DNA of 64,000 nucleotides from Auanema rhodensis (Eukaryota; Nematoda; Chromadorea; Rhabditida; Rhabditidae), in assembly GCA_964057225.1 (NCBI GenBank), contig OZ059898.1:3162001-3226000 (forward strand). Direction: 5' to 3'. Shown here piece after piece: positions 1-9,477 of this stretch. How positions within the stretch are numbered: the stretch's first letter is position 1; each line of letters starts with the position of its first letter. The translations under genes were made by a program, and so were the position numbers. The notes beneath the pieces are model-generated. The model worked only from the letters and a program-made list of their open reading frames with translations. It was not told the DNA's origin and ran no database searches.

Positions 1-10
1 AGTGCATTCG

Positions 11-18
11 ATCCGGAT
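11..18. repeat. ATCCGGAT palindrome in the 13C subfamily (monomer 11-18)
   Basis: Monomers with C at position 13 ('gatccgg') contain the perfect 8 bp palindrome ATCCGGAT. Those with G ('gatgcgg') instead read ATGCGGAT and lose it. The two states are intermingled along the array and are linked to downstream variants: in the central region 13C usually goes with 'atcgtcc' at 150-156. Copy 54 (18602) has T ('gattcgg') and copy 163 (56859) has 'gatgtgg'. The site is a useful subfamily marker; a role is not implied. Confidence 0.8.
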
Positions 19-367
19 TTTTAAGCTGCGTCGATCTGTGTTATCAGATTTGCGCTAGCTTAAAAATGCACCGAGATATCAACTGATATAAGTTCACACT
101 TATATCCTCGATTTTCACCCTGAAGAAATAATTTTTTCGTTAAATAACATCGTCCATCGTCTTTGCCTTGAAAAAAGAAATCTAAAAACATCTACTTTTT
201 GCTAAATTATTTTGAAATTTTTCGAAAAAATTTTTGTCAAAATGTTTTTGGAAGCAATGTTGAGTGTACATGGAAACTCAACATACACTAATGCATCATT
301 TTTCAAACGATCATAACTAATTTTTGTATTAAGCGTTTTTCAATGTAGTATAGTGCATTCGATGCGG

Positions 368-418
368 ATTTTTAAGCTGCGTCGATCTGTGTTATCAGAT
401 TTGCGCTAGCTTAAAAAT
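368..418. repeat. Imperfect inverted repeat, hairpin/cruciform potential (monomer 17-67)
   Basis: In every monomer ATTTTTAAGCT (17-27) is followed 29 bp later by its exact reverse complement AGCTTAAAAAT (57-67). The stem can continue inward with GCG (28-30) against CGC (53-55) across one bulged T, and ends in ATCTG/CAGAT (34-38 and 45-49) around a 6 nt TGTTAT loop. The whole 51 bp element can thus fold as one long hairpin or extrude as a cruciform. The sequence is almost invariant across the array. Exceptions seen include t to c at position 22 in a few copies ('attttcaag', e.g. 24216 and 29130), g to t at 38 ('gatctttg', e.g. 27024), g for t at 27 in copy 20 (near 6695) and 'gctctagc' at 58612 and 61069. 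Dyad-rich satellites are known at centromeres; function here is inference. Confidence 0.85.
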
Positions 419-435
419 GCACCGAGATATCAACT

Positions 436-457
436 GATATAAGTTCACACTTATATC
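436..457. repeat. Perfect 9 bp stem, 4 nt loop inverted repeat (monomer 85-106)
   Basis: GATATAAGT (85-93), TCAC and ACTTATATC (98-106) form a perfect short hairpin in monomers with the common 'gatataag' state. In another large subfamily position 89 is C ('gatacaag', e.g. copies at 46680, 47382 and 49839), which puts a C.A mismatch in the stem with no compensating change in the other arm. The copies at 16496, 17198 and 18952 have 'cacaatta', which disrupts the other arm. The dyad is thus a common but not universal property. The 'GATATAAG' string resembles a TATA element but nothing else supports a promoter. Confidence 0.85.
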
Positions 458-485
458 CTCGATTTTCACCCTGAAGAATTAATTT

Positions 486-502
486 TTTCGTTGAATAACA
501 TT
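486..502 (+). other. Partial CENP-B-box-like sequence (monomer 135-151)
   Basis: The 17 bp reading TTTCGTTG then AATAACATT matches the first eight positions of the mammalian CENP-B box (YTTCGTTGGAARCGGGA), as well as the A at position 10 and the purine at 12. It lacks the essential CGGG at positions 13-16. It is present in nearly every monomer; a few have 'cgttaaataac' (copies at 1 and 14742) or 'cgttgactaac' (20356 and 23163). Poor matches of this kind are reported in many animal satellites and often have no binding activity. I annotate it as a resemblance only. Confidence 0.3.
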
Positions 503-560
503 GTCTATCGTCTTTGCCTTGAGAAAAGGAATCTAAAAACATCTACTTTTTGCTAAATTA

Positions 561-593
561 TTTTGAAATTTTTCGAAAAAATTTTTGTCAAAA
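561..593. repeat. AT-rich dyad around a TTTTTCGAAAAA palindrome (monomer 210-242)
   Basis: TTTTGA (210-215) and TCAAAA (237-242) are exact reverse complements and enclose the perfect 12 bp palindrome TTTTTCGAAAAA (218-229), followed by A6/T5 tracts. The element is built of alternating A and T tracts expected to be curved and easily melted. A subfamily has 'tttccg' (t222c), which breaks the central palindrome. Copies at 22110, 24918, 25269, 26673, 30183, 30534, 32289 and 34395 have 'aaaaaagttttg'. Copy 162 reads 'ccaaaaaaaatttt' near 56729 and is 1 bp longer. This is also where most of the array's 1 bp deletions fall. Confidence 0.8.
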
Positions 594-607
594 TGTTTTT
601 GGAAGCA

Positions 608-640
608 ATGTTGAGTGTACATGGAAACTCAACATACACT
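608..640. repeat. Two overlapping alternative inverted repeats (monomer 257-289)
   Basis: ATGTTGAGT (257-265) pairs perfectly with ACTCAACAT (276-284) around a 10 nt loop GTACATGGAA. AGTGTA (263-268), overlapping the first arm, can instead pair with TACACT (284-289), overlapping the second arm. The two stems share bases and exclude each other, so the element has a bistable design. The loop carries the palindrome TGTACA. The element is close to invariant across the 182 copies; the exceptions I noticed are 'tacatagaa' in the copy at 8776, 'caacttacac' in the copy at 7723, and the deletion in copy 179 ('gaagcatgttgag' near 62728) just outside the stem. Confidence 0.85.
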
Positions 641-3600
641 AATGCATCATTTTTCAAACGATCATAACTAATTTTTGTATCACGCGTTTTTCAATGTAGT
701 ATAGTGCATTCGATGCGGATTTTTAAGCTGCGTCGATCTGTGTTATCAGATTTGCGCTAGCTTAAAAATGCACCGAGATATCAACTGATATAAGTTCACA
801 CTTATATCCTCGATTTTCACCCTGAAGAATTAACTTTTTCGTTGAATAACATTGTCTATCGTCTTTGCCTTGAAAAATGGAATCTAAAAACATCTACTTT
901 TTGGTAAACTATTTTGAAATTTTTCGAAAAAATTTTTGTCAAAATGTTTTTGGAAGCAATGTTGAGTGTACATGGAAACTCAACATACACTAATGCATCA
1001 TTTTTCAAACGATCATAACTAATTTTTGTATCACGCGTTTTTCAATGTAGTATAGTGCATTCGATGCGGATTTTTAAGCTGCGTCGATCTGTGTTATCAG
1101 ATTTGCGCTAGCTTAAAAATGCACCGAGATATCAACTGATATAAGTTCACACTTATATCCTCGATTTTCACCCTGAAGAATTAACTTTTTCGTTGAATAA
1201 CATTGTCTATCGTCTTTGCCTTGAAAAATGGAATCTAAAAACATCTACTTTTTGGTAAACTATTTTGAAATTTTTCGAAAAAATTTTTGTCAAAATGTTT
1301 TTGGAAGCAATGTTGAGTGTACATGGAAACTCAACATACACTAATGCATCATTTTTCAAACGATCATAACTAATTTTTGTATCACGCGTTTTTCAATGTA
1401 GTATAGTGCATTCGATGCGGATTTTTAAGCTGCGTCGATCTGTGTTATCAGATTTGCGCTAGCTTAAAAATGCACCGAGATATCAACTGATATAAGTTCA
1501 CACTTATATCCTCGATTTTCACCCTGAAGAATTAACTTTTTCGTTGAATAACATTGTCTATCGTCTTTGCCTTGAAAAATGGAATCTAAAAACATCTACT
1601 TTTTGGTAAACTATTTTGAAATTTTTCGAAAAAATTTTTGTCAAAATGTTTTTGGAAGCAATGTTGAGTGTACATGGAAACTCAACATACACTAATGCAT
1701 CATTTTTCAAACGATCATAACTAATTTTTGTATCAAGCGTTTCTCAATGTATTATAGTGCATTCGATCCGGATTTTTAAGCTGCGTCGATCTGTGTTATC
1801 AGATTTGCGCTAGCTTAAAAATGCACCGAGATATCAACTGATATAAGTTCACACTTATATCCTCGATTTTCACCCTGAAGAATTAATTTTTTCGTTGAAT
1901 AACATTGTCTATCGTCTTTGCCTTGAGAAAAGGAATCTAAAAACATCTACTTTTTGCTAAATTATTTTGAAATTTTTCGAAAAAATTTTTGTCAAAATGT
2001 TTTTGGAAGCAATGTTGAGTGTACATGGAAACTCAACATACACTAATGCATCATTTTTCAAACGATCATAACTAATTTTTGTATCACGCGTTTTTCAATG
2101 TAGTATAGTGCATTCGATGCGGATTTTTAAGCTGCGTCGATCTGTGTTATCAGATTTGCGCTAGCTTAAAAATGCACCGAGATATCAACTGATATAAGTT
2201 CACACTTATATCCTCGATTTTCACCCTGAAGAATTAACTTTTTCGTTGAATAACATTGTCTATCGTCTTTGCCTTGAAAAATGGAATCTAAAAACATCTA
2301 CTTTTTGGTAAACTATTTTGAAATTTTTCGAAAAAATTTTTGTCAAAATGTTTTTGGAAGCAATGTTGAGTGTACATGGAAACTCAACATACACTAATGC
2401 ATCATTTTTCAAACGATCATAACTAATTTTTGTATCACGCGTTTTTCAATGTAGTATAGTGCATTCGATGCGGATTTTTAAGCTGCGTCGATCTGTGTTA
2501 TCAGATTTGCGCTAGCTTAAAAATGCACCGAGATATCAACTGATATAAGTTCACACTTATATCCTCGATTTTCACCCTGAAGAATTAACTTTTTCGTTGA
2601 ATAACATTGTCTATCGTCTTTGCCTTGAAAAATGGAATCTAAAAACATCTACTTTTTGGTAAACTATTTTGAAATTTTTCGAAAAAATTTTTGTCAAAAT
2701 GTTTTTGGAAGCAATGTTGAGTGTACATGGAAACTCAACATACACTAATGCATCATTTTTCAAACGATCATAACTAATTTTTGTATCAAGCGTTTCTCAA
2801 TGTATTATAGTGCATTCGATCCGGATTTTTAAGCTGCGTCGATCTGTGTTATCAGATTTGCGCTAGCTTAAAAATGCACCGAGATATCAACTGATATAAG
2901 TTCACACTTATATCCTCGATTTTCACCCTGAAGAATTAATTTTTTCGTTGAATAACATTGTCCATCGTCTTTGCCTTGAAAAAAGGAATCTAAAAACATC
3001 TACTTTTTGCTAAATTATTTTGAAATTTTTCGAAAAAATTTTTGTCAAAATGTTTTTGGAAGCAATGTTGAGTGTACATGGAAACTCAACATACACTAAT
3101 GCATCATTTTTCAAACGATCATAACTAATTTTTGTATCAAGCGTTTCTCAATGTATTATAGTGCATTCGATCCGGATTTTTAAGCTGCGTCGATCTGTGT
3201 TATCAGATTTGCGCTAGCTTAAAAATGCACCGAGATATCAACTGATACAAGTTCACACTTATATCCTCGATTTTCACCCTGAAGAAATAATTTTTTCGTT
3301 GAATAACATTGTCCATCGTCTTTGCCTTGAAAAAAGGACTTTAAAAACATCTACTTTTTGCTAAATTATTTTGAAATTTTCCGAAAAAATTTTTGTCAAA
3401 ATGTTTTTGGAAGCAATGTTGAGTGTACATGGAAACTCAACATACACTAATGCATCATTTTTCAAACGATCATAACTAATTTTTGTATTAAGCGTTTTTC
3501 AATGTAGTATAGTGCAATCGATGCGGATTTTTAAACTGCGTCGATCTGTGTTATCAGATTTGCGCTAGCTTAAAAATGCACCGAGATATCAAATGATATA

Positions 3601-4563
3601 AGTTCACACTTATATCCTCGATTTTCATCCTGAAGAATTAATTTTTTCGTTGAATAACGTTGTCCATCGTCTTTGCCTTGGAAAATCGAATCTAAAAACA
3701 TCTACTTTTCGCTAAATTATTTTGAAATTTTTCGAAAAAATTTTTGTCAAAATGTTTTTGGAAGCAATGTTGAGTGTACATGGAAACTCAACATACACTA
3801 ATGCATCATTTTTCAAACGATCATAACTAATTTTTGTATCACGCGTTTTTCAATGTAGTATAGTGCATTCGATGCGGATTTTTAAGCTGCGTCGATCTGT
3901 GTTATCAGATTTGCGCTAGCTTAAAAATGCACCGAGATATCAACTGATACAAGTTCACACTTATATCCTCGATTTTCACCCTGAAGAAATAATTTTTTCG
4001 TTGAATAACATTGTCCATCGTCTTTGCCTTGAAAAATCAAATCTAAAAACATCTACTTTTTGCTAAATTATTTTGAAATTTTTCGAAAAAATTTTTGTCA
4101 AAATGTTTTTGGAAGCAATGTTGAGTGTACATGGAAACTCAACATACACTAATGCATCATTTTTCAAACGATCATAACTAATTTTTGTATCAAGCGTTTT
4201 TCAATGTAGTATAGTGCATTCGATGCGGATTTTTAAGCTGCGTCGATCTGTGTTATCAGATTTGCGCTAGCTTAAAAATGCACCGAGATATCAACTGATA
4301 CAAGTTCACACTTATATCCTCGATTTTCACCCTGAAGAAATAATTTTTTCGTTGAATAACATTGTCCATCGTCTTTGCCTTGAAAAAAGGATTTTAAAAA
4401 CATCTACTTTTTGCTAAATTATTCTGAAATTTTCCGAAAAAATTTTTGTCAAAATGTTTTTGGAAGCAATGTTGAGTGTACATGGAAACTCAACATACAC
4501 TAATGCATCATTTTTCAAACGATCATAACTAATTTTTGTATTAAGCGTTTTTTAATGTAGTAT

Positions 4564-6669
4564 AGTGCATTCGATCCGGATTTTTAAGCTGCGTCGATCT
4601 GTGTTATCAGATTTGCGCTAGCTTAAAAATGCACCGAGATATCAACTGATATAAGTTCACACTTATATCCTCGATTTTCACCCTGAAGAAATAATTTTTT
4701 CGTTGAATAACATTGTCCATCGTCTTTGCCTTGAAAAATCAAATCTAAAAACATCTACTTTTCGCTAAATTATTTTGAAATTTTTCGAAAAAATTTTTGT
4801 CAAAATGTTTTTGGAAGCAATGTTGAGTGTACATGGAAACTCAACATACACTAATGCATCATTTTTCAAACGATCATAACTAATTTTTGTATCAAGCGTT
4901 TTTCAATGTAGTAGAGTGCATTCGATGCGGATTTTTAAGCTGCGTCGATCTGTGTTATCAGATTTGCGCTAGCTTAAAAATGCACCGAGATATCAACTGA
5001 TATAAGTTCACACTTATATCCTCGATTTTCACCCTGAAGAATTCACTTTTTCGTTGAATAACATTGTCTATCGTCTTTGCCTTGAAAAATGGAATCTAAA
5101 AACATCTACTTTTTGGTAAACTATTTTGAAATTTTTCGAAAAAATTTTTGTCAAAATGTTTTTGGAAGCAATGTTGAGTGTACATGGAAACTCAACATAC
5201 ACTAATGCATCATTTTTCAAACGATCATAACTAATTTTTGTATCAAGCGTTTCTCAATGTATTATAGTGCATTCGATCCGGATTTTTAAGCTGCGTCGAT
5301 CTGTGTTATCAGATTTGCGCTAGCTTAAAAATGCACCGAGATATCAACTGATATAAGTTCACACTTATATCCTCGATTTTCACCCTGAAGAATTAATTTT
5401 TTCGTTGAATAACATTGTCCATCGTCTTTGCCTTGAAAAAAGGAATCTAAAAACATCTACTTTTTGCTAAATTATTTTGAAATTTTCCGAAAAAATTTTT
5501 GTCAAAATGTTTTTGGAAGCAATGTTGAGTGTACATGGAAACTCAACATACACTAATGCATCATTTTTCAAACGATCATAACTAATTTTTGTATTAAGCG
5601 TTTTTCAATGTAGTATAGTGCATTCGATCCGGATTTTTAAGCTGCGTCGATCTGTGTTATCAGATTTGCGCTAGCTTAAAAATGCACCGAGATATCAACT
5701 GATATAAGTTCACACTTATATCCTCGATTTTCACCCTGAAGAAATAATTTTTTCGTTGAATAACATTGTCCATCGTCTTTGCCTTGAAAAATCAAATCTA
5801 AAAACATCTACTTTTCGCTAAATTATTTTGAAATTTTTCGAAAAAATTTTTGTCAAAATGTTTTTGGAAGCAATGTTGAGTGTACATGGAAACTCAACAT
5901 ACACTAATGCATCATTTTTCAAACGATCATAACTAATTTTTGTATCAAGCGTTTTTCAATGTAGTAGAGTGCATTCGATGCGGATTTTTAAGCTGCGTCG
6001 ATCTGTGTTATCAGATTTGCGCTAGCTTAAAAATGCACCGAGATATCAACTGATATAAGTTCACACTTATATCCTCGATTTTCACCCTGAAGAATTAACT
6101 TTTTCGTTGAATAACATTGTCTATCGTCTTTGCCTTGAAAAATGGAATCTAAAAACATCTACTTTTTGGTAAACTATTTTGAAATTTTTCGAAAAAATTT
6201 TTGTCAAAATGTTTTTGGAAGCAATGTTGAGTGTACATGGAAACTCAACATACACTAATGCATCATTTTTCAAACGATCATAACTAATTTTTGTATCAAG
6301 CGTTTCTCAATGTATTATAGTGCATTCGATCCGGATTTTTAAGCTGCGTCGATCTGTGTTATCAGATTTGCGCTAGCTTAAAAATGCACCGAGATATCAA
6401 CTGATATAAGTTCACACTTATATCCTCGATTTTCACCCTGAAGAATTAATTTTTTCGTTGAATAACATTGTCCATCGTCTTTGCCTTGAAAAAAGGAATC
6501 TAAAAACATCTACTTTTTGCTAAATTATTTTGAAATTTTCCGAAAAAATTTTTGTCAAAATGTTTTTGGAAGCAATGTTGAGTGTACATGGAAACTCAAC
6601 ATACACTAATGCATCATTTTTCAAACGATCATAACTAATTTTTGTATCACGCGTTTTTCAATGTAGTAT
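4564..6669 (+). repeat. Tandem duplication of a 3-monomer block (1053 bp)
   Basis: Copies 14-16 (4564-5616) and 17-19 (5617-6669) have the same order of types. The first is a gatccgg copy with 'gaaaaatcaaatc', 'tttcgct' and a 'gtagtagag' tail. The second is a 'ggtaaac' copy. The third is a gatccgg copy with 'tttccg'. Differences I see are 'gaattcac' against 'gaattaac' in the middle member and a different tail in the last member (ttaagcg against tcacgcg). This fits a recent exchange offset by three monomers. Confidence 0.8.
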
Positions 6670-9477
6670 AGTGCATTCGATGCGGATTTTTAAGCGGCGT
6701 CGATCTGTGTTATCAGATTTGCGCTAGCTTAAAAATGCACCGAGATATCAACTGATATAAGTTCACACTTATATCCTCGATTTTCACCCTGAAGAATTAA
6801 CTTTTTCGTTGAATAACATTGTCTATCGTCTTTGCCTTAAAAAATGGAATCTAAAAACATCTACTTTTTGGTAAACTATTTTGAAATTTTTCGAAAAAAT
6901 TTTTGTCAAAATGTTTTTGGAAGCAATGTTGAGTGTACATGGAAACTCAACATACACTAATGCATCATTTTTCAAACGATCATAACTAATTTTTGTATCA
7001 AGCGTTTCTCAATGTATTATAGTGCATTCGATCCGGATTTTTAAGCTGCGTCGATCTGTGTTATCAGATTTGCGCTAGCTTAAAAATGCACCGAGATATC
7101 AACTGATATAAGTTCACACTTATATCCTCGATTTTCACCCTGAAGAATTAATTTTTTCGTTGAATAACATTGTCCATCGTCTTTGCCTTGAAAAAAGGAA
7201 TCTAAAAACATCTACTTTTTGCTAAATTATTTTGAAATTTTCCGAAAAAATTTTTGTCAAAATGTTTTTGGAAGCAATGTTGAGTGTACATGGAAACTCA
7301 ACATACACTAATGCATCATTTTTCAAACGATCATAACTAATTTTTGTATTAAGCGTTTTTCAATGTAGTATAGTGCAATCGATGCGGATTTTTAAACTGC
7401 GTCGATCTGTGTTATCAGATTTGCGCTAGCTTAAAAATGCACCGAGATATCAAATGATATAAGTTCACACTTATATCCTCGATTTTCATCCTGAAGAATT
7501 AATTTTTTCGTTGAATAACGTTGTCCATCGTCTTTGCCTTGGAAAATCGAATCTAAAAACATCTACTTTTCGCTAAATTATTTTGAAATTTTTCGAAAAA
7601 ATTTTTGTCAAAATGTTTTTGGAAGCAATGTTGAGTGTACATGGAAACTCAACATACACTAATGCATCATTTTTCAAACGATCATAACTAATTTTTGTAT
7701 CACGCGTTTTTCAATGTAGTATAGTGCATTCGATGCGGATTTTTAAGCTGCGTCGATCTGTGTTATCAGATTTGCGCTAGCTTAAAAATGCACCGAGATA
7801 TCAACTGATACAAGTTCACACTTATATCCTCGATTTTCACCCTGAAGAAATAATTTTTTCGTTGAATAACATTGTCCATTGTCTTTGCCTTGGAAAAAGG
7901 ATTTTAAAAACATCTACTTTTTGCTAAATTATTCTGAAATTTTCCGAAAAAATTTTTGTCAAAATGTTTTTGGAAGCAATGTTGAGTGTACATGGAAACT
8001 CAACTTACACTAATGCATCATTTTTCAAACGATCATAACTAATTTTTGTATCAAGCGTTTTTCAATGTAGTAGAGTGCATTCGATGCGGATTTTTAAGCT
8101 GCGTCGATCTGTGTTATCAGATTTGCGCTAGCTTAAAAATGCACCGAGATATCAACTGATATAAGTTCACACTTATATCCTCGATTTTCACCCTGAAGAA
8201 TTAACTTTTTCGTTGAATAACATTGTCTATCGTCTTTGCCTTGAAAAATGGAATCTAAAAACATCTACTTTTTGGTAAACTATTTTGAAATTTTTCGAAA
8301 AAATTTTTGTCAAAATGTTTTTGGAAGCAATGTTGAGTGTACATGGAAACTCAACATACACTAATGCATCATTTTTCAAACGATCATAACTAATTTTTGT
8401 ATCAAGCGTTTCTCAATGTATTATAGTGCATTCGATCCGGATTTTTAAGCTGCGTCGATCTGTGTTATCAGATTTGCGCTAGCTTAAAAATGCACCGAGA
8501 TATCAACTGATATAAGTTCACACTTATATCCTCGATTTTCACCCTGAAGAATTAATTTTTTCGTTGAATAACATTGTCCATCGTCTTTGCCTTGAAAAAA
8601 GGAATCTAAAAACATCTACTTTTTGCTAAATTATTTTGAAATTTTCCGAAAAAATTTTTGTCAAAATGTTTTTGGAAGCAATGTTGAGTGTACATGGAAA
8701 CTCAACATACACTAATGCATCATTTTTCAAACGATCATAACTAATTTTTGTATTAAGCGTTTTTCAATGTAGTATAGTGCAATCGATGCGGATTTTTAAA
8801 CTGCGTCGATCTGTGTTATCAGATTTGCGCTAGCTTAAAAATGCACCGAGATATCAAATGATATAAGTTCACACTTATATCCTCGATTTTCATCCTGAAG
8901 AATTAATTTTTTCGTTGAATAACGTTGTCCATCGTCTTTGCCTTGGAAAATCGAATCTAAAAACATCTACTTTTCGCTAAATTATTTTGAAATTTTTCGA
9001 AAAAATTTTTGTCAAAATGTTTTTGGAAGCAATGTTGAGTGTACATAGAAACTCAACATACACTAATGCATAATTTTTTAAACGATCATAACTAATTTTT
9101 TTATTAAGCGTTTTTCAATGTAGTATAGTGCATTCGATGCGGATTTTTAAGCTGCGTCGATCTGTGTTATCAGATTTGCGCTAGCTTAAAAATGCACCGA
9201 GATATCAACTGATACAAGTTCACACTTATATCCTCGATTTTCACCCTGAAGAAATAATTTTTTCGTTGAATAACATTGTCCATCGTCTTTGCCTTGAAAA
9301 AAGGATTTTAAAAACATCTACTTTTTGCTAAATTATTTTGAAATTTTTCGAAAAAATTTTTGTCAAAATGTTTTTGGAAGCAATGTTGAGTGTACATGGA
9401 AACTCAACATACACTAATGCATCATTTTTCAAACGATCATAACTAATTTTTGTATCAAGCGTTTTTCAATGTAGTAT
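6670..9477 (+). repeat. Two successive 4-monomer blocks (about 1404 bp each)
   Basis: Copies 20-23 (6670-8073) and 24-27 (8074-9477) share an order: a 'ggtaaac' copy, a gatccgg/'tttccg' copy, the rare 'gtgcaatcg'/'aacgttgtcc' copy, and an 'acaag'/'ggattttaaaa' copy. The rare third member makes the match hard to explain by chance. Single-base differences between blocks ('taagcggcg' in copy 20, 'caacttacac' in copy 23, 'tacatagaa' in copy 26) show they have diverged a little since duplication. Confidence 0.75.

Larger units (their letters stand above)
352..702 (+). repeat. Representative 351 bp satellite monomer (copy 2)
   Basis: This copy serves as the reference for monomer coordinates (monomer position = window position minus 351). 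Positions 1-22 hold the start motif and the G/C site at 13. Positions 23-85 are nearly invariant and include the NheI and EcoRV sites. Positions 86-222 carry most subfamily variants: t/c at 89, c/t at 107, c/t at 118, a/t at 128, the T-run variants at 132-137, t/c at 151, c/t at 155, c/t at 167, the purine run at 171-181, t/c at 199-200, t/c at 212 and t/c at 222. Positions 250-320 are nearly invariant. Positions 326-347 form a variable tail ('tcaagcgttttt', 'ttaagcttttct', 'tcaagcgtttct', 'tcacgcgttttt'). All frames on both strands have stop codons. The length, 351, equals 117 codons but no frame stays open. Confidence 0.95.

Noticed and set aside
436-443. TATA-box promoter from the 'GATATAAG' string
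   Set aside because: A single AT-rich hexamer match in a 69% AT sequence is expected by chance and no other promoter element or gene accompanies it.
486-502. A functional CENP-B box
   Set aside because: The CGGG part of the required NTTCGNNNNANNCGGGN pattern is absent in all copies I examined, so only a partial resemblance is annotated.
352-702. The 351 bp monomer as an internal duplication of a unit of about 175 bp
   Set aside because: By eye the two halves share only short AT-rich strings and no sustained alignment. A half-against-half alignment scoring above shuffled controls would reopen this.
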